DNA of 64,000 bases, from contig JAIQFD010000003.1 in NCBI GenBank assembly GCA_020073495.1, forward strand, positions 310,001 to 374,000, given 5' to 3'. Numbering within the stretch: the first letter of the stretch is position 1; every line of letters starts with the position of its first letter. Shown here one piece after another: positions 45,117 to 54,546 of this stretch. A program made the translations under genes and the position numbers. The notes under the pieces are model-generated. The model was not told the origin of the DNA. It did not search any database and saw only the letters and a program-made list of their open reading frames with translations. The DNA is from Terriglobia bacterium. Lineage in GTDB: Bacteria > Acidobacteriota > Terriglobia > Terriglobales > Acidobacteriaceae.

Positions 45117-46372
45117 TGTTTTCTCCTTCTTGTCGGCCGGCTGGCTGCTGCCGGTGACGCGGCGTTGGCGCTGAGTACCTTATCGAGTGCGGAGATCATC
45201 TGGTCCACGTGCTGCTTCTCGATCACGTACGGAGGCAGGAAGCGGAGCACGTTGTCGTTGGTGCGGTTGATGACGAAGCCGCGCTCGAGCATCTGCTTGA
45301 CGACGGCTTTGGCGAGGTCGGTGGAGTCGAGTTCGGCGGCCAGCATGAGGCCGAGGCCTCGCACGTTACGCACTTGCGGATGACGGGACTGGAGCTGGAG
45401 CAGGCACTTGTGGAAATAGGCGCCGACCTTCGAAACGTGCGCCAGCAGGCGCTCCTTCTTCAGCGTGCGGACAAAGGTTGCGGCCACAGCGCAGGCCAGC
45501 GGCCCGCCACCGAACGTGGTGCCGTGCATGCCGGGGTGAAAGCAGGCGGCGACCTTGGCGGTGGTCAGGATGGCGCCGAGCGGGAGGCCGGCTGCCAGCG
45601 GCTTGGCGATGGTCACGATGTCCGGTTTGACGCCGAAGCGCTGGAAAGCGAAGTAGCGGCCGGTGCGGCCGAGGCCGCACTGGATCTCGTCGAGGATAAG
45701 CAGCGCGCCGGTGCGCCGGGTCAGCGCGCGCGCGGCTTTCAGGAATTCCGCCGAGACAGGGCGGACGCCGCCTTCGCCCTGGACGGTCTCGAGTCCGATG
45801 GCGCAGACGGAGCGGTCGAATTTTTTCTTCAGGTCGGCGACGTCGTTGAAGCGGACGAAGACCACGCCCGGGACCAGCGGGGCGAACGGTGCGCGATATT
45901 TTTTCTGGCCGGTGGTGGCGAGGGAACCGAAAGTGCGTCCGTGGAAGGAGTTCTCCATCACCAGCAGGTGCGTGCGCGGCTTGTGTCCGTTGGTGTTTAC
46001 GGTGCGGGCATAGGCGCGCGCCAGCTTCAGCGCGCCTTCCCAGGCCTCCGTGCCGCTGTTGCAGAAGAAGGCACGGTCGAGTCCGGAGATCCCGGTCAAC
46101 AAGCCCGCCAACTCGGCCTGGTACTTGTGAAAGAAGAGATTGGAGATGTGGATCAGCTTCGACGACTGTTCCCAGATCGTCTTCTGGATAACGGGGTGCG
46201 CGTAGCCGAGCGCGTTCACGCCGATGCCGCTCAGAAAATCGAGGTACTTTTTCCCGCTCGAGTCGTAGAGATAGACGCCGTCGCCGCGCTCGAACAGGAC
46301 GGGGAAGCGGTCGTAGGTCGGCAGGAGGAGGTTGGCCTCCAGCTTCATGACTGCCGCCAGGGCCCGGCTCAT
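45113..46372 (-). CDS. argD: Acetylornithine aminotransferase
   Basis: The start is [20 protein letters not shown] at 46372. The 419-residue class III aminotransferase has [70 protein letters not shown] and the PLP Lys in [16 protein letters not shown]. It transfers an amino group to N-acetylglutamate semialdehyde. The ATG overlaps the argB stop (ATGA). Confidence 0.94.
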   Translation of the reverse strand: MSRALAAVMKLEANLLLPTYDRFPVLFERGDGVYLYDSSGKKYLDFLSGIGVNALGYAHPVIQKTIWEQSSKLIHISNLFFHKYQAELAGLLTGISGLDRAFFCNSGTEAWEGALKLARAYARTVNTNGHKPRTHLLVMENSFHGRTFGSLATTGQKKYRAPFAPLVPGVVFVRFNDVADLKKKFDRSVCAIGLETVQGEGGVRPVSAEFLKAARALTRRTGALLILDEIQCGLGRTGRYFAFQRFGVKPDIVTIAKPLAAGLPLGAILTTAKVAACFHPGMHGTTFGGGPLACAVAATFVRTLKKERLLAHVSKVGAYFHKCLLQLQSRHPQVRNVRGLGLMLAAELDSTDLAKAVVKQMLERGFVINRTNDNVLRFLPPYVIEKQHVDQMISALDKVLSANAASPAAASRPTRRRKQ

Positions 46373-47148
46373 GGAATGACCTCCGTCCCGTACTCGATCG
46401 GGTTGGTGAAGAAGCCGGGCAGCACTTCCACGCTCTCGGCGGGGAGGATGCGGACGCGATGAACGCCACGCTTGAGGGCGTTGGTGCAGGCCTCGAGCTT
46501 GGGCAGCATGCCTCCGCTGATGACGGCGTCGTGGACCATGCCGCGGATGCTGTTCACGTGCAGCCAGCGGATGACGGCGCCGTCGGCCCCCTTCACGCCG
46601 GGGACGTCTGTGAGGAAGATCAGTGCGTGAGCATTGCAGGCGGCGGCGCAGGCCGAGGCCATGTGGTCGGCGTTGATGTTGTAGTACTCGCCGTCGTTGC
46701 CCAGCGCGATGCTGGAGATGACGGGCACGATGCCGTGCTGCCACATGACGTCGAACCACTTGGATTCCACCGAACTGATCTCGCCGACGTAGCCGAGTTC
46801 GGGGTGTCCGTGCATGGGCGTGGCGCGGAACAGACCGAGGTCACCGCCGCAGAGGCCGATGGCGGTCTGGCCGGCGGCGCCGATGGCCGCGACCAGCGAC
46901 TTGTTCACATGGCCGGCCAGCACCATGAGGGCGACGTCGCGCGTCTGCGAGTCGGTGACGCGCAGGCCATTGATGAACTGCGATTCCTTGCCCAGCTCCT
47001 GGAGCGCTCGGCTGACCGCGGCTCCGCCGCCGTGCACGACGGCGATCTTGTGACCGCCCTGCGCAATGTCGGCGATGGTTTGCGCGAACTTGCGCACCAG
47101 TTCCTTGCTGTCGAGGGCCCGGCCGCCAAGCTTGATGACGAACCTCAT
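46369..47148 (-). CDS. argB: Acetylglutamate kinase
   Basis: The start is MRFVIKLGGRALDSKELV at 47148. The amino acid kinase motifs are VIKLGGRAL, VVHGGGAAVSRALQELG, FINGLRVTD, YYNINADHMASACA and LTDVPGV, plus ISGGMLPKLEACTNAL. The 259-residue short form starts directly at the core, which often means an arginine-insensitive kinase, though that is inference. It overlaps argC by 4 bases. Confidence 0.94.
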   Translation of the reverse strand: MRFVIKLGGRALDSKELVRKFAQTIADIAQGGHKIAVVHGGGAAVSRALQELGKESQFINGLRVTDSQTRDVALMVLAGHVNKSLVAAIGAAGQTAIGLCGGDLGLFRATPMHGHPELGYVGEISSVESKWFDVMWQHGIVPVISSIALGNDGEYYNINADHMASACAAACNAHALIFLTDVPGVKGADGAVIRWLHVNSIRGMVHDAVISGGMLPKLEACTNALKRGVHRVRILPAESVEVLPGFFTNPIEYGTEVIP

Positions 47149-48182
47149 TGCAAGCCCTCCCGTTCGTCGAAGCCGAACATCACGTTCATGTTCTGGACCG
47201 CCTGTCCGGCCGCGCCCTTCATGAGGTTGTCGAGACAGGAGACCAGGACGACGCGCTCGCCGTCGGGGGCGACGGCAAAGCCGAGGTCGCAGTAATTCGT
47301 GTTGAGCGAGAACTTGATCTGCGGCAGGCGCGAGTGGGCGAAGACGCGTACCCACGGCTTGCCGGAGTAGAAATCGCGCAAGCACTTCTCGAGCTCGTCC
47401 GCCGAAGCGGACCGCGCCAGCTTCACGTAAATGGTGGAGAGGATGCCGCGAGGAATGGGCAGCAGGTGCGGCGTGAACTGGAACTGAGCGGCCGCGAGGC
47501 CGAGCTGCTCCAGCATCTCGCCGGTGTGGCGATGGCCGAAGACGGAGTAGGCGGACAGGTTGTCGGCGACCTCGACGAAATGCGTCTTCGCGGTGGGCTG
47601 CTTGCCCGCGCCGGAGACCCCGGACTTGGAGTCGCAGATGATGCCGTGGTCGAGGTCGAGGAGACCGGCGCGCACCCAGGGCGCAAGCGCGAGGATCACC
47701 GAAGTCGCGTAACAGCCCGCGTTGGCCACCACCGGCGCCGAAGGAATGGCGTCGGCGTACAGCTCTGGGATGCCGTAGACCGCGGAAGCGTCGAGCTGCG
47801 CCGCGCGCTGGTCGCCGTTGGTGAAGCCGTACACGCTGCGGTGCTCGGGGTTCTTAAGCCGCCAGGCGCCGCTGAGATCGATGACGCGGATGCCGCGCGC
47901 AACCGCTTCCGGCGCCCATTCGCGCGAAACCTCATGCGGAGTCGAGAGAAAGAGAACGTCAACGTCTTTCAGCCTATCCCACGAAAATGCCTGGATGGGA
48001 TAGCCGCCGTTGCCGGCGACGTGGGGGTAGATCTCGCTGAGGTCGAGAGAAGCGCCGGCCTCGCCATCGCGCCCGAGAAGGATGGGCTTGCGCACCCGCC
48101 CGTGCCGCAGGAGCAGGCGCGTGAGCTCAAAACCCGCGTAACCCGTGGCTCCAACCACGGCCGGTTGAGGAGCGGCAGGCAT
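47145..48182 (-). CDS. argC: N-acetyl-gamma-glutamyl-phosphate reductase
   Basis: The start is MPAAPQPAVVGATGYAGFEL at 48182. NADPH-binding GATGYAGFEL, FLSTPHEVSREWAP and the catalytic Cys in VVANAGCYATSVIL are present, then DSKSGVSGAGKQPT and FTPHLLPIPRGILSTIY. 345 residues. The ATG shares one base with the argR stop (TGATG). Second gene of the arg operon. Confidence 0.95.
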   Translation of the reverse strand: MPAAPQPAVVGATGYAGFELTRLLLRHGRVRKPILLGRDGEAGASLDLSEIYPHVAGNGGYPIQAFSWDRLKDVDVLFLSTPHEVSREWAPEAVARGIRVIDLSGAWRLKNPEHRSVYGFTNGDQRAAQLDASAVYGIPELYADAIPSAPVVANAGCYATSVILALAPWVRAGLLDLDHGIICDSKSGVSGAGKQPTAKTHFVEVADNLSAYSVFGHRHTGEMLEQLGLAAAQFQFTPHLLPIPRGILSTIYVKLARSASADELEKCLRDFYSGKPWVRVFAHSRLPQIKFSLNTNYCDLGFAVAPDGERVVLVSCLDNLMKGAAGQAVQNMNVMFGFDEREGLQ

Positions 48183-48622
48183 CAGGCGATCAGCTCCTTG
48201 ACGCGAGCCACCAACTTGTCGGCGATCTTCGTTTCCGGAGCAATGATGAGGATGGTGTCGTCGCCGCCGACGGTGCCCACGACCTCGGGCCACTCCTCGG
48301 CGTCGATGGCAGCGGCCACCGGCTGGGCGCTGCCCGCGCTGGTCTTCACCACGACCAGGTTCTGTGCGGAACGCACGTCGTAGACGAATTCGCGGATCAG
48401 GCGCTCCACGGAGGGAAGCCAGGCGTCCGAGTCGCCGTTCTGCGGAAGGGTGTAGCCCTCGCCGGTCTTCACCAGGCCGAGCTCATGCATGTCGCGCGAG
48501 AGGGTGGCCTGGGTGACGCGGTGGCCGCGCTTGTAGAGCATGCGGCGCAGCTCGTCCTGGCTGGCGACGGAGTGGTCCGCCAGAAGGTCACGGATAGCGG
48601 CATGGCGCGACAGTTTGGACAT
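48182..48622 (-). CDS. argR: Arginine repressor ArgR
   Basis: The 146-residue protein has the N-terminal winged helix SRHAAIRDLLADHSVASQDELRRML...VTQATLSRDMHELGLVK and the C-terminal oligomerisation/arginine domain ending VVGTVGGDDTILIIAPE (the GTxxGDDT arginine-binding motif). It is the first gene of the operon, and two ARG boxes overlap its promoter and start (48622-48655), so it represses itself and the whole arg operon when arginine is high. Confidence 0.95.
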   Translation of the reverse strand: MSKLSRHAAIRDLLADHSVASQDELRRMLYKRGHRVTQATLSRDMHELGLVKTGEGYTLPQNGDSDAWLPSVERLIREFVYDVRSAQNLVVVKTSAGSAQPVAAAIDAEEWPEVVGTVGGDDTILIIAPETKIADKLVARVKELIA

Positions 48623-48678
48623 GAATAATTATGCAGTCGAGTGCATAAATATTGACCCATTTTGGAACCGCTTGTCAA
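48622..48678 (-). promoter_or_regulatory. arg operon promoter with two ARG boxes
   Basis: Minus-strand -35 TTGACA (48673-48678), a 17-bp spacer, and -10 TCAATA (48650-48655). ARG box 1 TGAATAATTATGCA (48622-48635) and box 2 TGCATAAATATTGA (48642-48655) are centred 20 bases apart, one helical-face distance as in E. coli argR. Box 2 covers the -10 and box 1 the leader up to the start codon, which explains repression. Confidence 0.85.
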
Positions 48679-48870
48679 CGGAAAAATCCTCCCGACGGGG
48701 TGCATGGGATTGGTCGGGCGGGACCGTGGCGCACCCGCCGGCCGCAGCGGTCTTTATCTCTGTACCGCAGGACGAACCACGCGGTGCAACACCGATTCCT
48801 GAATATCAGCTTTGCGGTGACGGCACCCTGACGCATGCTGTGGACAAGAGTCAGTTGCGGAGGCGCAGGA

Positions 48871-49362
48871 ATGGGAGCATCCGCAGTCTCACGGGATCTG
48901 TCGCGATCGATCGCCCTGGGCCAGGTGGCCGCCGTCTGCTACCGGCGGACGGGAAATTCCCTGCAATTCCTGCTGGTGAGAACCGACAAGGGGCGATGGA
49001 GTTTTCCCAAGGGTCGTCTCGAGCCGCAGCTGACGTCGAGCCAGGCGGCGGCGCGCGAGGCGCTGGAAGAGGCGGGTGCGGTGGGGATCATCGCGCCGCG
49101 TCCGTTCGCGCGGTACCGGCACAAGAAGCGCGCGCTCGCCTCGGAAGTGATGGTGCGCGCCTACCTGCTGCACGTGACGCGAACCGTGGACCCTCCGGAA
49201 ACGCACCGCGATCCCACATGGTTCGGTCCACGCGAGGCGCGGAGCAAGCTCGCGGCCGCGCGAAAGTCGAAATACCGGAGAGAGTTGAGGTCTGTCCTGG
49301 ACCGCGCGGTGCGGCTGCTCGACCGGGCGCAGCGCGACAGCCGCATGCGTTACCTGCCGTAG
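48871..49362 (+). CDS. Nudix hydrolase
   Basis: The ATG at 48871 follows GGAGGCGCAGGA. The 163-residue protein has FPKGRLEPQLTSSQAAAREALEEAGAVG as Nudix box; the first Glu of GX5EX7REUXEEXGU is replaced by Leu, while REALEEAG is intact. The overall form resembles short Nudix proteins of the diadenosine polyphosphate/diphosphoinositol type (Ap4A, Ddp1-like). It stands 59 bases before the CHAD-HD gene, which fits polyphosphate-related metabolism. Confidence 0.82.
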   Translation: MGASAVSRDLSRSIALGQVAAVCYRRTGNSLQFLLVRTDKGRWSFPKGRLEPQLTSSQAAAREALEEAGAVGIIAPRPFARYRHKKRALASEVMVRAYLLHVTRTVDPPETHRDPTWFGPREARSKLAAARKSKYRRELRSVLDRAVRLLDRAQRDSRMRYLP

Positions 49363-49421
49363 CCGCGGCGCCGCGCTTGCATTCCGCTTCCCCGGCTGCA
49401 ATGCTCTAGCCTCCCACGCAC

Positions 49422-50876
49422 ATGCGAAGCGCCGCTGCGCCAAAACGGGTCGATCTGAAGCACTGGATGGAGCGTGCCGCGAGCGAGATGGATGGAGCAC
49501 TCGCGGAGCTCGCGCCGGATCCCGTCCACGACCTGCGGGTCGCGCTGCGCCGCTGCCGGTCCATCGCGAGCAGTTTCCGGACGATCGACTTCCATCCCGC
49601 CTGGCGGCGCATGGACCGGGCGGCGCGCACGGTCTTCCGCCAGCTCGGCGAATTGCGCGACGTGCAGATCCTGGCGGAATGGGTGAAGAAACTGGGGGCC
49701 GCGGACGATCCGGTCACGGCTACCCTGATGGGGTTCTGCACCAGGCGGGAGATGGAGCTGCGCGCCGGAGTCACGGCGGCGCTCACCAGATTCAACCGTA
49801 CCCGGTGGCAGTATTGGAGCGAGCGGCTGTCGGCGCGCTTCGAGCGCGTGCCGGCCGAGGGGCTGGTCTTCCAGTGCCTGGCGCTGCACCGCTACGCCGA
49901 CGCCTACGAGTTGCACCGCGCGGCCCTGCGCAACCGGACGAAAGTCGCATACCACCAACTTCGCATCGGGCTGAAGAAATTCCGCTACTTGGTGGAGAAC
50001 TTTCTGCCGGAGCGGCACCGGCAGTGGGGCAAGAGCCTGAAAGAACTCCAGGACCTTCTGGGCGAAGTCCACGACCTGGACGTGCTGTGGGCGACCGCGC
50101 TCAAGCAACGGGCGTTCGCCTCGCCGGAGGCGCGTCAGCGCTGGCAGGAGCGCATCGAGGCGGAACGCAGCCGGCGGCTGGCGCGATATCGCGAGCTGAT
50201 GATGGGGCGGGAGTCGCTGTGGCGGCAGTGGCGGCGCGGCCTGCCGCAAGGCGCCGCCATCCGGCGGGCGGAACACCAGCGCCTGAAGACCTGGGCGGCG
50301 TTTCTGGATCCCGACTTCGAGCACAGCCATCGAGTCGCCAAGCTGGCGGTGCAGCTCCACAAAGGATTGGTGCGGGCAAACATCTTCGACGGTTCAGCTC
50401 CCGCGGCGCTGCTGGAGTCGGCCGCCCTGCTGCACGATGTCGGGCGCAGCAGCGGCGGGCGCTCGCGGCACAAGGCCTCGCGCCGGCTCATCTCGAGAAT
50501 GGTGCTGCCGGCGGGATGGACACAGCAAGACTTGCAGATCGTGGCGCTTACCGCACGGTATCATCGCGGCGCCCTGCCCAGCGCGAAACAAAAAAGATTC
50601 GCGGCGTTGCCGCCGAAGTTTCAGCAATGTGTGCGGCAAATGGCCGCGGTGGTGCGGCTGGCCGACGCCTTCGATTGCCGGCACGATGGCGCCGTGCGCT
50701 CGCTCTCCGTGCAACGCGCCGCCGACCGTCTTATCGTGGAGGCGACGGGATTTTCGGAAGAGGGAGCAGCGGCCGAGCGCGTGGCCGCGGGCAGGTATCT
50801 CCTGGAACGGACGTGCGGCCTCCCGGTGTTGGTGCAGGGAGTTCAGCTACGCTCGAGAAGGACTTCGACGCGATAG
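49422..50876 (+). CDS. CHAD domain fused to an HD phosphohydrolase domain
   Basis: Residues about 10-260 are two CHAD halves, VHDLRVALRRCRSIASSF and YHQLRIGLKKFRYLVENFL, with the conserved His/Arg/Lys rows that bind polyphosphate. Residues about 285-440 form an HD domain: DFEHSHRVAKLAVQLHKGL, ALLHDVGRSSGGRSRHKASRRLI, ARYHRGALP and VRLADAFDCRHDG, like the HD part of Ppx/GppA exopolyphosphatases. It likely hydrolyses or senses polyphosphate or a related nucleotide at polyphosphate granules. Its last 34 bases overlap the convergent GH13 gene. Confidence 0.88.
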   Translation: MRSAAAPKRVDLKHWMERAASEMDGALAELAPDPVHDLRVALRRCRSIASSFRTIDFHPAWRRMDRAARTVFRQLGELRDVQILAEWVKKLGAADDPVTATLMGFCTRREMELRAGVTAALTRFNRTRWQYWSERLSARFERVPAEGLVFQCLALHRYADAYELHRAALRNRTKVAYHQLRIGLKKFRYLVENFLPERHRQWGKSLKELQDLLGEVHDLDVLWATALKQRAFASPEARQRWQERIEAERSRRLARYRELMMGRESLWRQWRRGLPQGAAIRRAEHQRLKTWAAFLDPDFEHSHRVAKLAVQLHKGLVRANIFDGSAPAALLESAALLHDVGRSSGGRSRHKASRRLISRMVLPAGWTQQDLQIVALTARYHRGALPSAKQKRFAALPPKFQQCVRQMAAVVRLADAFDCRHDGAVRSLSVQRAADRLIVEATGFSEEGAAAERVAAGRYLLERTCGLPVLVQGVQLRSRRTSTR

Positions 50877-53800
50877 CCCGCATCGGCGGCCGCGCGCGTA
50901 CGCACCTGCAACTCGCGCTCGAGTTCGCGCAATCTTCCCAGATCCGGTGTGGGAGTCGATGCGATCCGCAGCATCGCCGGCAGGGCCATCCACCACAGCA
51001 AGCGCTCAAACGCTTCCTTATTGAAGTAGCGAACGCCCTCGTGCTCGTGGACACCGATCAGCCACGCGACGTCGGGATCGTGGACCCAACTGAAAGGCGC
51101 GGTGGAGCGGGAAGGCGCCGCCTCGGCCCCCGGGGCCCAGGAGGCATGCCCCAGGGCGGCACGGACACGGGCGGCCGCGCGCCAGCGCTCCTCGCCCGCG
51201 AAACCGAGCGCGGAGAAAGCTTCCGCCATGGGCTCGCGCAGGCGCAGCGCATCGAAGATCTCCGCGGCGGCGTGGGTGGGGTCGGCTGCGTCCCGCAGTG
51301 AGCCGAGCGCCTCCAGAGAACACCATGCGAGGATAGCGCCCCAGATCGGAGTGGATTCAGCCGGTGCGGCGCCCGCGGCCGGCAGGACAGCGGAGGCGTC
51401 TGCCGGCCAGGGCGTGGAGAAATGGCGCTGCAGCCCGGGCAGCGCCAGGGCCGCTTCGAGGTGATCCTGGAAGCGGCGGAGCGCGACCGCGGGGTCGCCC
51501 TCCCATCCTCGCGCCAGCTCAAGGCCGGCCGCATCGGCCGCGCCACCCGTCGCATAGCGGCGCGACTCCTCGAACAGGGCGCGCACACAGCGGGAGGCGT
51601 GCTCGAACAGCTTGCCAGTCCCGTCTTTCCCAGTCCTGGGAACGCCGGCGCCATCGGCGAAGCCTCTGGCCAGAGCGGGCTCCAGAAGCGAGCGCAGGGC
51701 GTCGTGAATGGGCTTGAGCTCGAGCGCGTGCAGTGCGTCCTCGAGGCTGGGAACACCGCGTCCGTTGAGCATGCCGCACAAAGCGCCCCAGGGACGCTTG
51801 CCGTCGTCACGGATATCGCGCCAGTCGAGAAAGACGTGGCACTTGTAGGCTTCGATCTCGATGCGCAGGCCTTTCCCGGCGAGCTCGGGAGCGTGGTGCA
51901 AGTACTCGAGGCCGGTGACTGCGTCGCGGCAGGCGGCGAACATTCGCCGATCGTGGGAGAGGCCGAACGCTTCGCCCAGCGTGCGCTGGCGCAGACGCTT
52001 GCCGCCCGGCGTCTTCTCGGCGTAGGCGCAGGAGGACCGGATCCAGCCGCTCGTGTTGGAGTAGCGGTTGAGATAAACGACCAGCGCGCGCTCGTCGCCC
52101 AGGCGGTTGGAGTAGGCGAAGACGTCTTCGTTGACGTGGCCCTGGTCGGTGTAAAAGTCGAAGAGCAGGAACTCGCCGACCTCGGCGAAGAGGGCGCGGC
52201 GGTGGAGCAGGGGCGAGATCTCGCGCTCGTGGCGCGCGACCAGCCACGGATCGGGCAACTCGTCGCGATAGGCGCGGCGATACTCCATGCCGTAGCGTTC
52301 GGCATAGCCCTCGATCTGGCCGTGCCCGAACATGGGCAGGCCGGGCAGGGTGGCCATGAGGGTGCAGACGCCGAAATACTTGTCGCCTTTTCCGAACTGG
52401 TCCACGGCGGTGCGCTCGTCGGGGTTGTTCATGAAATTGACGTAGCGCTTGAGCACCTCGGGATCGAACTCCAGTGTGTTCTTGATGACGCTGCGATAGT
52501 TGGCGTTCTCCTCGTCGCGCATCATGTTCATGAAGGCGCTGTTGTACACGCGATGCATGCCGAGGGTGCGCACGAAGTAACCTTCCAGCAGCCAGAACGC
52601 CTCGGCCAGAAGCAAAGTGCCCGGGACCTCGGCGGCCACGCGGTCCACCAGTTCCCTCCAGAACTCGTTGGGCATGGCGCGGTCGAAGTCCGCCTTGCTC
52701 AGGCCGTGCTCGGCGCGCGAGGGGATGGCCCCGCCGGTGCCCGGCTGGGGGAACCACAGGCGCTGGTAGTGCTGCTTGGTCAGCGTCATGGCGGCATCGA
52801 AGCGAATGATGGGGAACAGCCGGGCGACGTGAAGGATCGTCTGGATGACCCCCTCGCGCACTTCCGGCTTCAGGTAGTCGAGCTGCGCGGTGTCGTTCCA
52901 GGGAAAGCTGGTGCCGTCGTTGCCGTGATAGATGTAGCGGGCATCGCCGCTCCAGCGGTCCAGACGGCGGAAGACGACGGCGGCGTCGCTGCGGTTGTAG
53001 TAGTGGTCCTCGATCTTGATCTCGACGCGGCCGTCGCTCGACAGATCCGGCCCGTTGAAGGTGTAGGAGGGGAACGGGCTATAGGGCAGCGAGAGGAACC
53101 AGTCCGGATGCTGGATCATCCAGCGGGAATCGATGCCCATGTGGTTGGGGACCATGTCGCTGGCCATGCGGATGCCGCGCGCCCAGGCGCGGTCGCGCAG
53201 ATTGAGGAATGCGGCCTCGCCGCCGAGTTCTTCTGCGATGGTGTAATCGAGCAGCGAGTAGGCCGAGGCCGCGGCCTCGGGATTTCCGGTGAGTTGCTTG
53301 ATGCGCTGCGAGGCGCGGCTGCGCTCCCAGACGCCGATCAGCCACAAAGCATTGAAGCCGCGGCGCGCCAGAAGGTCGAGCTCTTCGTCCGGGACCTGGT
53401 CCAGGCGGTTGATCAGCCGGCGGTACTGGATGCAGAGCTGATGAAGCCAGACATGGATGGTTTTTGCCAGCATCACCGTGCGCGGCATCCACTCGACGTC
53501 CTGGCTGAAGCGCTCGTATTCGTGGTCGTGGAAATGGGGGACAGCGGCGGCGCTCGAGTCCCCGGTCGTCAGGCCCCCGCCAAAGTGCGCTCCCGGCGGA
53601 TGGAAGCGCAGCCAGACCGCGATCTCTTCTTCCTTCAGGAGATCGAGCGCGGTGAGCAGGCGGGCGATGAAGTCGCCCAGCAGCGGCGTCCATTTTTCGC
53701 GGATGTAGGCAAGCTGGCCGGCAAGCGAATCGGGTGAAGCCAGCGCGGGGGCGCGAAGCATGTCCACCAGGTTCTGGTTGTCGGGGCCGAAGCGCGGGCG

Positions 53801-54385
53801 AGTCTCGAAATAATCGCGCAGCGCAGCCGTGATGTTGGCATAGGCCGTCGTAGTGGCCAGCAGGTCGTCGTCGAATAATTCTCCGAAAGGCCGGAACGCG
53901 GGATTCTCGTTCGCCAGCCAGAGCATCATCAGTTCTTCCAGGGCGACGGCGCGGTGCGGGACGCCGCCGGTGGCGTCCGCAAGCCACTGCTGAGCGGTGC
54001 GCTCGCCGCGGTACACGGCCACGGTGGGGAAGTGGTCGGCGAAGCCGAGCAGCGCGCGGTCCAGTTTCGTACGGCCGAGCCGCGCCTCGAACCAGGTGAG
54101 CGCGTCCCGCATGGCGGCAGGGTCGCGCTGCTGGCGGTAGAGAGCCGCGACCAGGTGCAGGGCCTCATCGATGAGTCCCATCGCATTCAGCGCGCCGGGA
54201 TAGACGCTGCGCTCCGGATGGCGCTCCGCGTCGCGCGCCAGGGTCATCTTTCGGGCGAACTCCCGGCTCGCCGCCAGGTTGGCGAAAACGACGTTCCCGG
54301 TCAGGGAGAAGAGGGCGTCGTCGAACTGGTAGAGATCGCGCGCCGCCCGTGCGACGTGGAACTCGAATGTCGGAGTGGTTCTCAT
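50843..54385 (-). CDS. Very large GH13 alpha-amylase family glycosidase
   Basis: The ATG at 54385 (MRTTPTFEFHVARAARDLY) gives 1180 residues. The central part has the (beta/alpha)8 landmarks LARRGFNALWLIGVWERS, RIRMASD-like ASDMVPNHMG (region I), IIRFDAAM (nucleophile Asp, region II), LLAEAFW (general acid Glu, region III). About 360 residues precede the barrel, and about 350 follow it, neither with a domain I recognise. No signal peptide is seen, so it probably acts in the cytosol on glycogen or trehalose-type glucans. GH13 members with such long helical flanks are seen in acidobacteria and actinobacteria. Confidence 0.85.
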   Translation of the reverse strand: MRTTPTFEFHVARAARDLYQFDDALFSLTGNVVFANLAASREFARKMTLARDAERHPERSVYPGALNAMGLIDEALHLVAALYRQQRDPAAMRDALTWFEARLGRTKLDRALLGFADHFPTVAVYRGERTAQQWLADATGGVPHRAVALEELMMLWLANENPAFRPFGELFDDDLLATTTAYANITAALRDYFETRPRFGPDNQNLVDMLRAPALASPDSLAGQLAYIREKWTPLLGDFIARLLTALDLLKEEEIAVWLRFHPPGAHFGGGLTTGDSSAAAVPHFHDHEYERFSQDVEWMPRTVMLAKTIHVWLHQLCIQYRRLINRLDQVPDEELDLLARRGFNALWLIGVWERSRASQRIKQLTGNPEAAASAYSLLDYTIAEELGGEAAFLNLRDRAWARGIRMASDMVPNHMGIDSRWMIQHPDWFLSLPYSPFPSYTFNGPDLSSDGRVEIKIEDHYYNRSDAAVVFRRLDRWSGDARYIYHGNDGTSFPWNDTAQLDYLKPEVREGVIQTILHVARLFPIIRFDAAMTLTKQHYQRLWFPQPGTGGAIPSRAEHGLSKADFDRAMPNEFWRELVDRVAAEVPGTLLLAEAFWLLEGYFVRTLGMHRVYNSAFMNMMRDEENANYRSVIKNTLEFDPEVLKRYVNFMNNPDERTAVDQFGKGDKYFGVCTLMATLPGLPMFGHGQIEGYAERYGMEYRRAYRDELPDPWLVARHEREISPLLHRRALFAEVGEFLLFDFYTDQGHVNEDVFAYSNRLGDERALVVYLNRYSNTSGWIRSSCAYAEKTPGGKRLRQRTLGEAFGLSHDRRMFAACRDAVTGLEYLHHAPELAGKGLRIEIEAYKCHVFLDWRDIRDDGKRPWGALCGMLNGRGVPSLEDALHALELKPIHDALRSLLEPALARGFADGAGVPRTGKDGTGKLFEHASRCVRALFEESRRYATGGAADAAGLELARGWEGDPAVALRRFQDHLEAALALPGLQRHFSTPWPADASAVLPAAGAAPAESTPIWGAILAWCSLEALGSLRDAADPTHAAAEIFDALRLREPMAEAFSALGFAGEERWRAAARVRAALGHASWAPGAEAAPSRSTAPFSWVHDPDVAWLIGVHEHEGVRYFNKEAFERLLWWMALPAMLRIASTPTPDLGRLRELERELQVRTRAAADAGYRVEVLLERS

Positions 54386-54546
54386 CGGTTCCGGCTGGCA
54401 GTATAGCAACCCCGTGGGCGAGGCACAGCGAAGATGAGCCCACACTCGGCCGCGGGCCGCCGGAGGCATCGGTACCAGGATTTCGAGACCTGCGTTGGCC
54501 GAAGGGGTGAGAGCTGCAGGGTAAGCACCCTGCTTTCCGATTTTGC

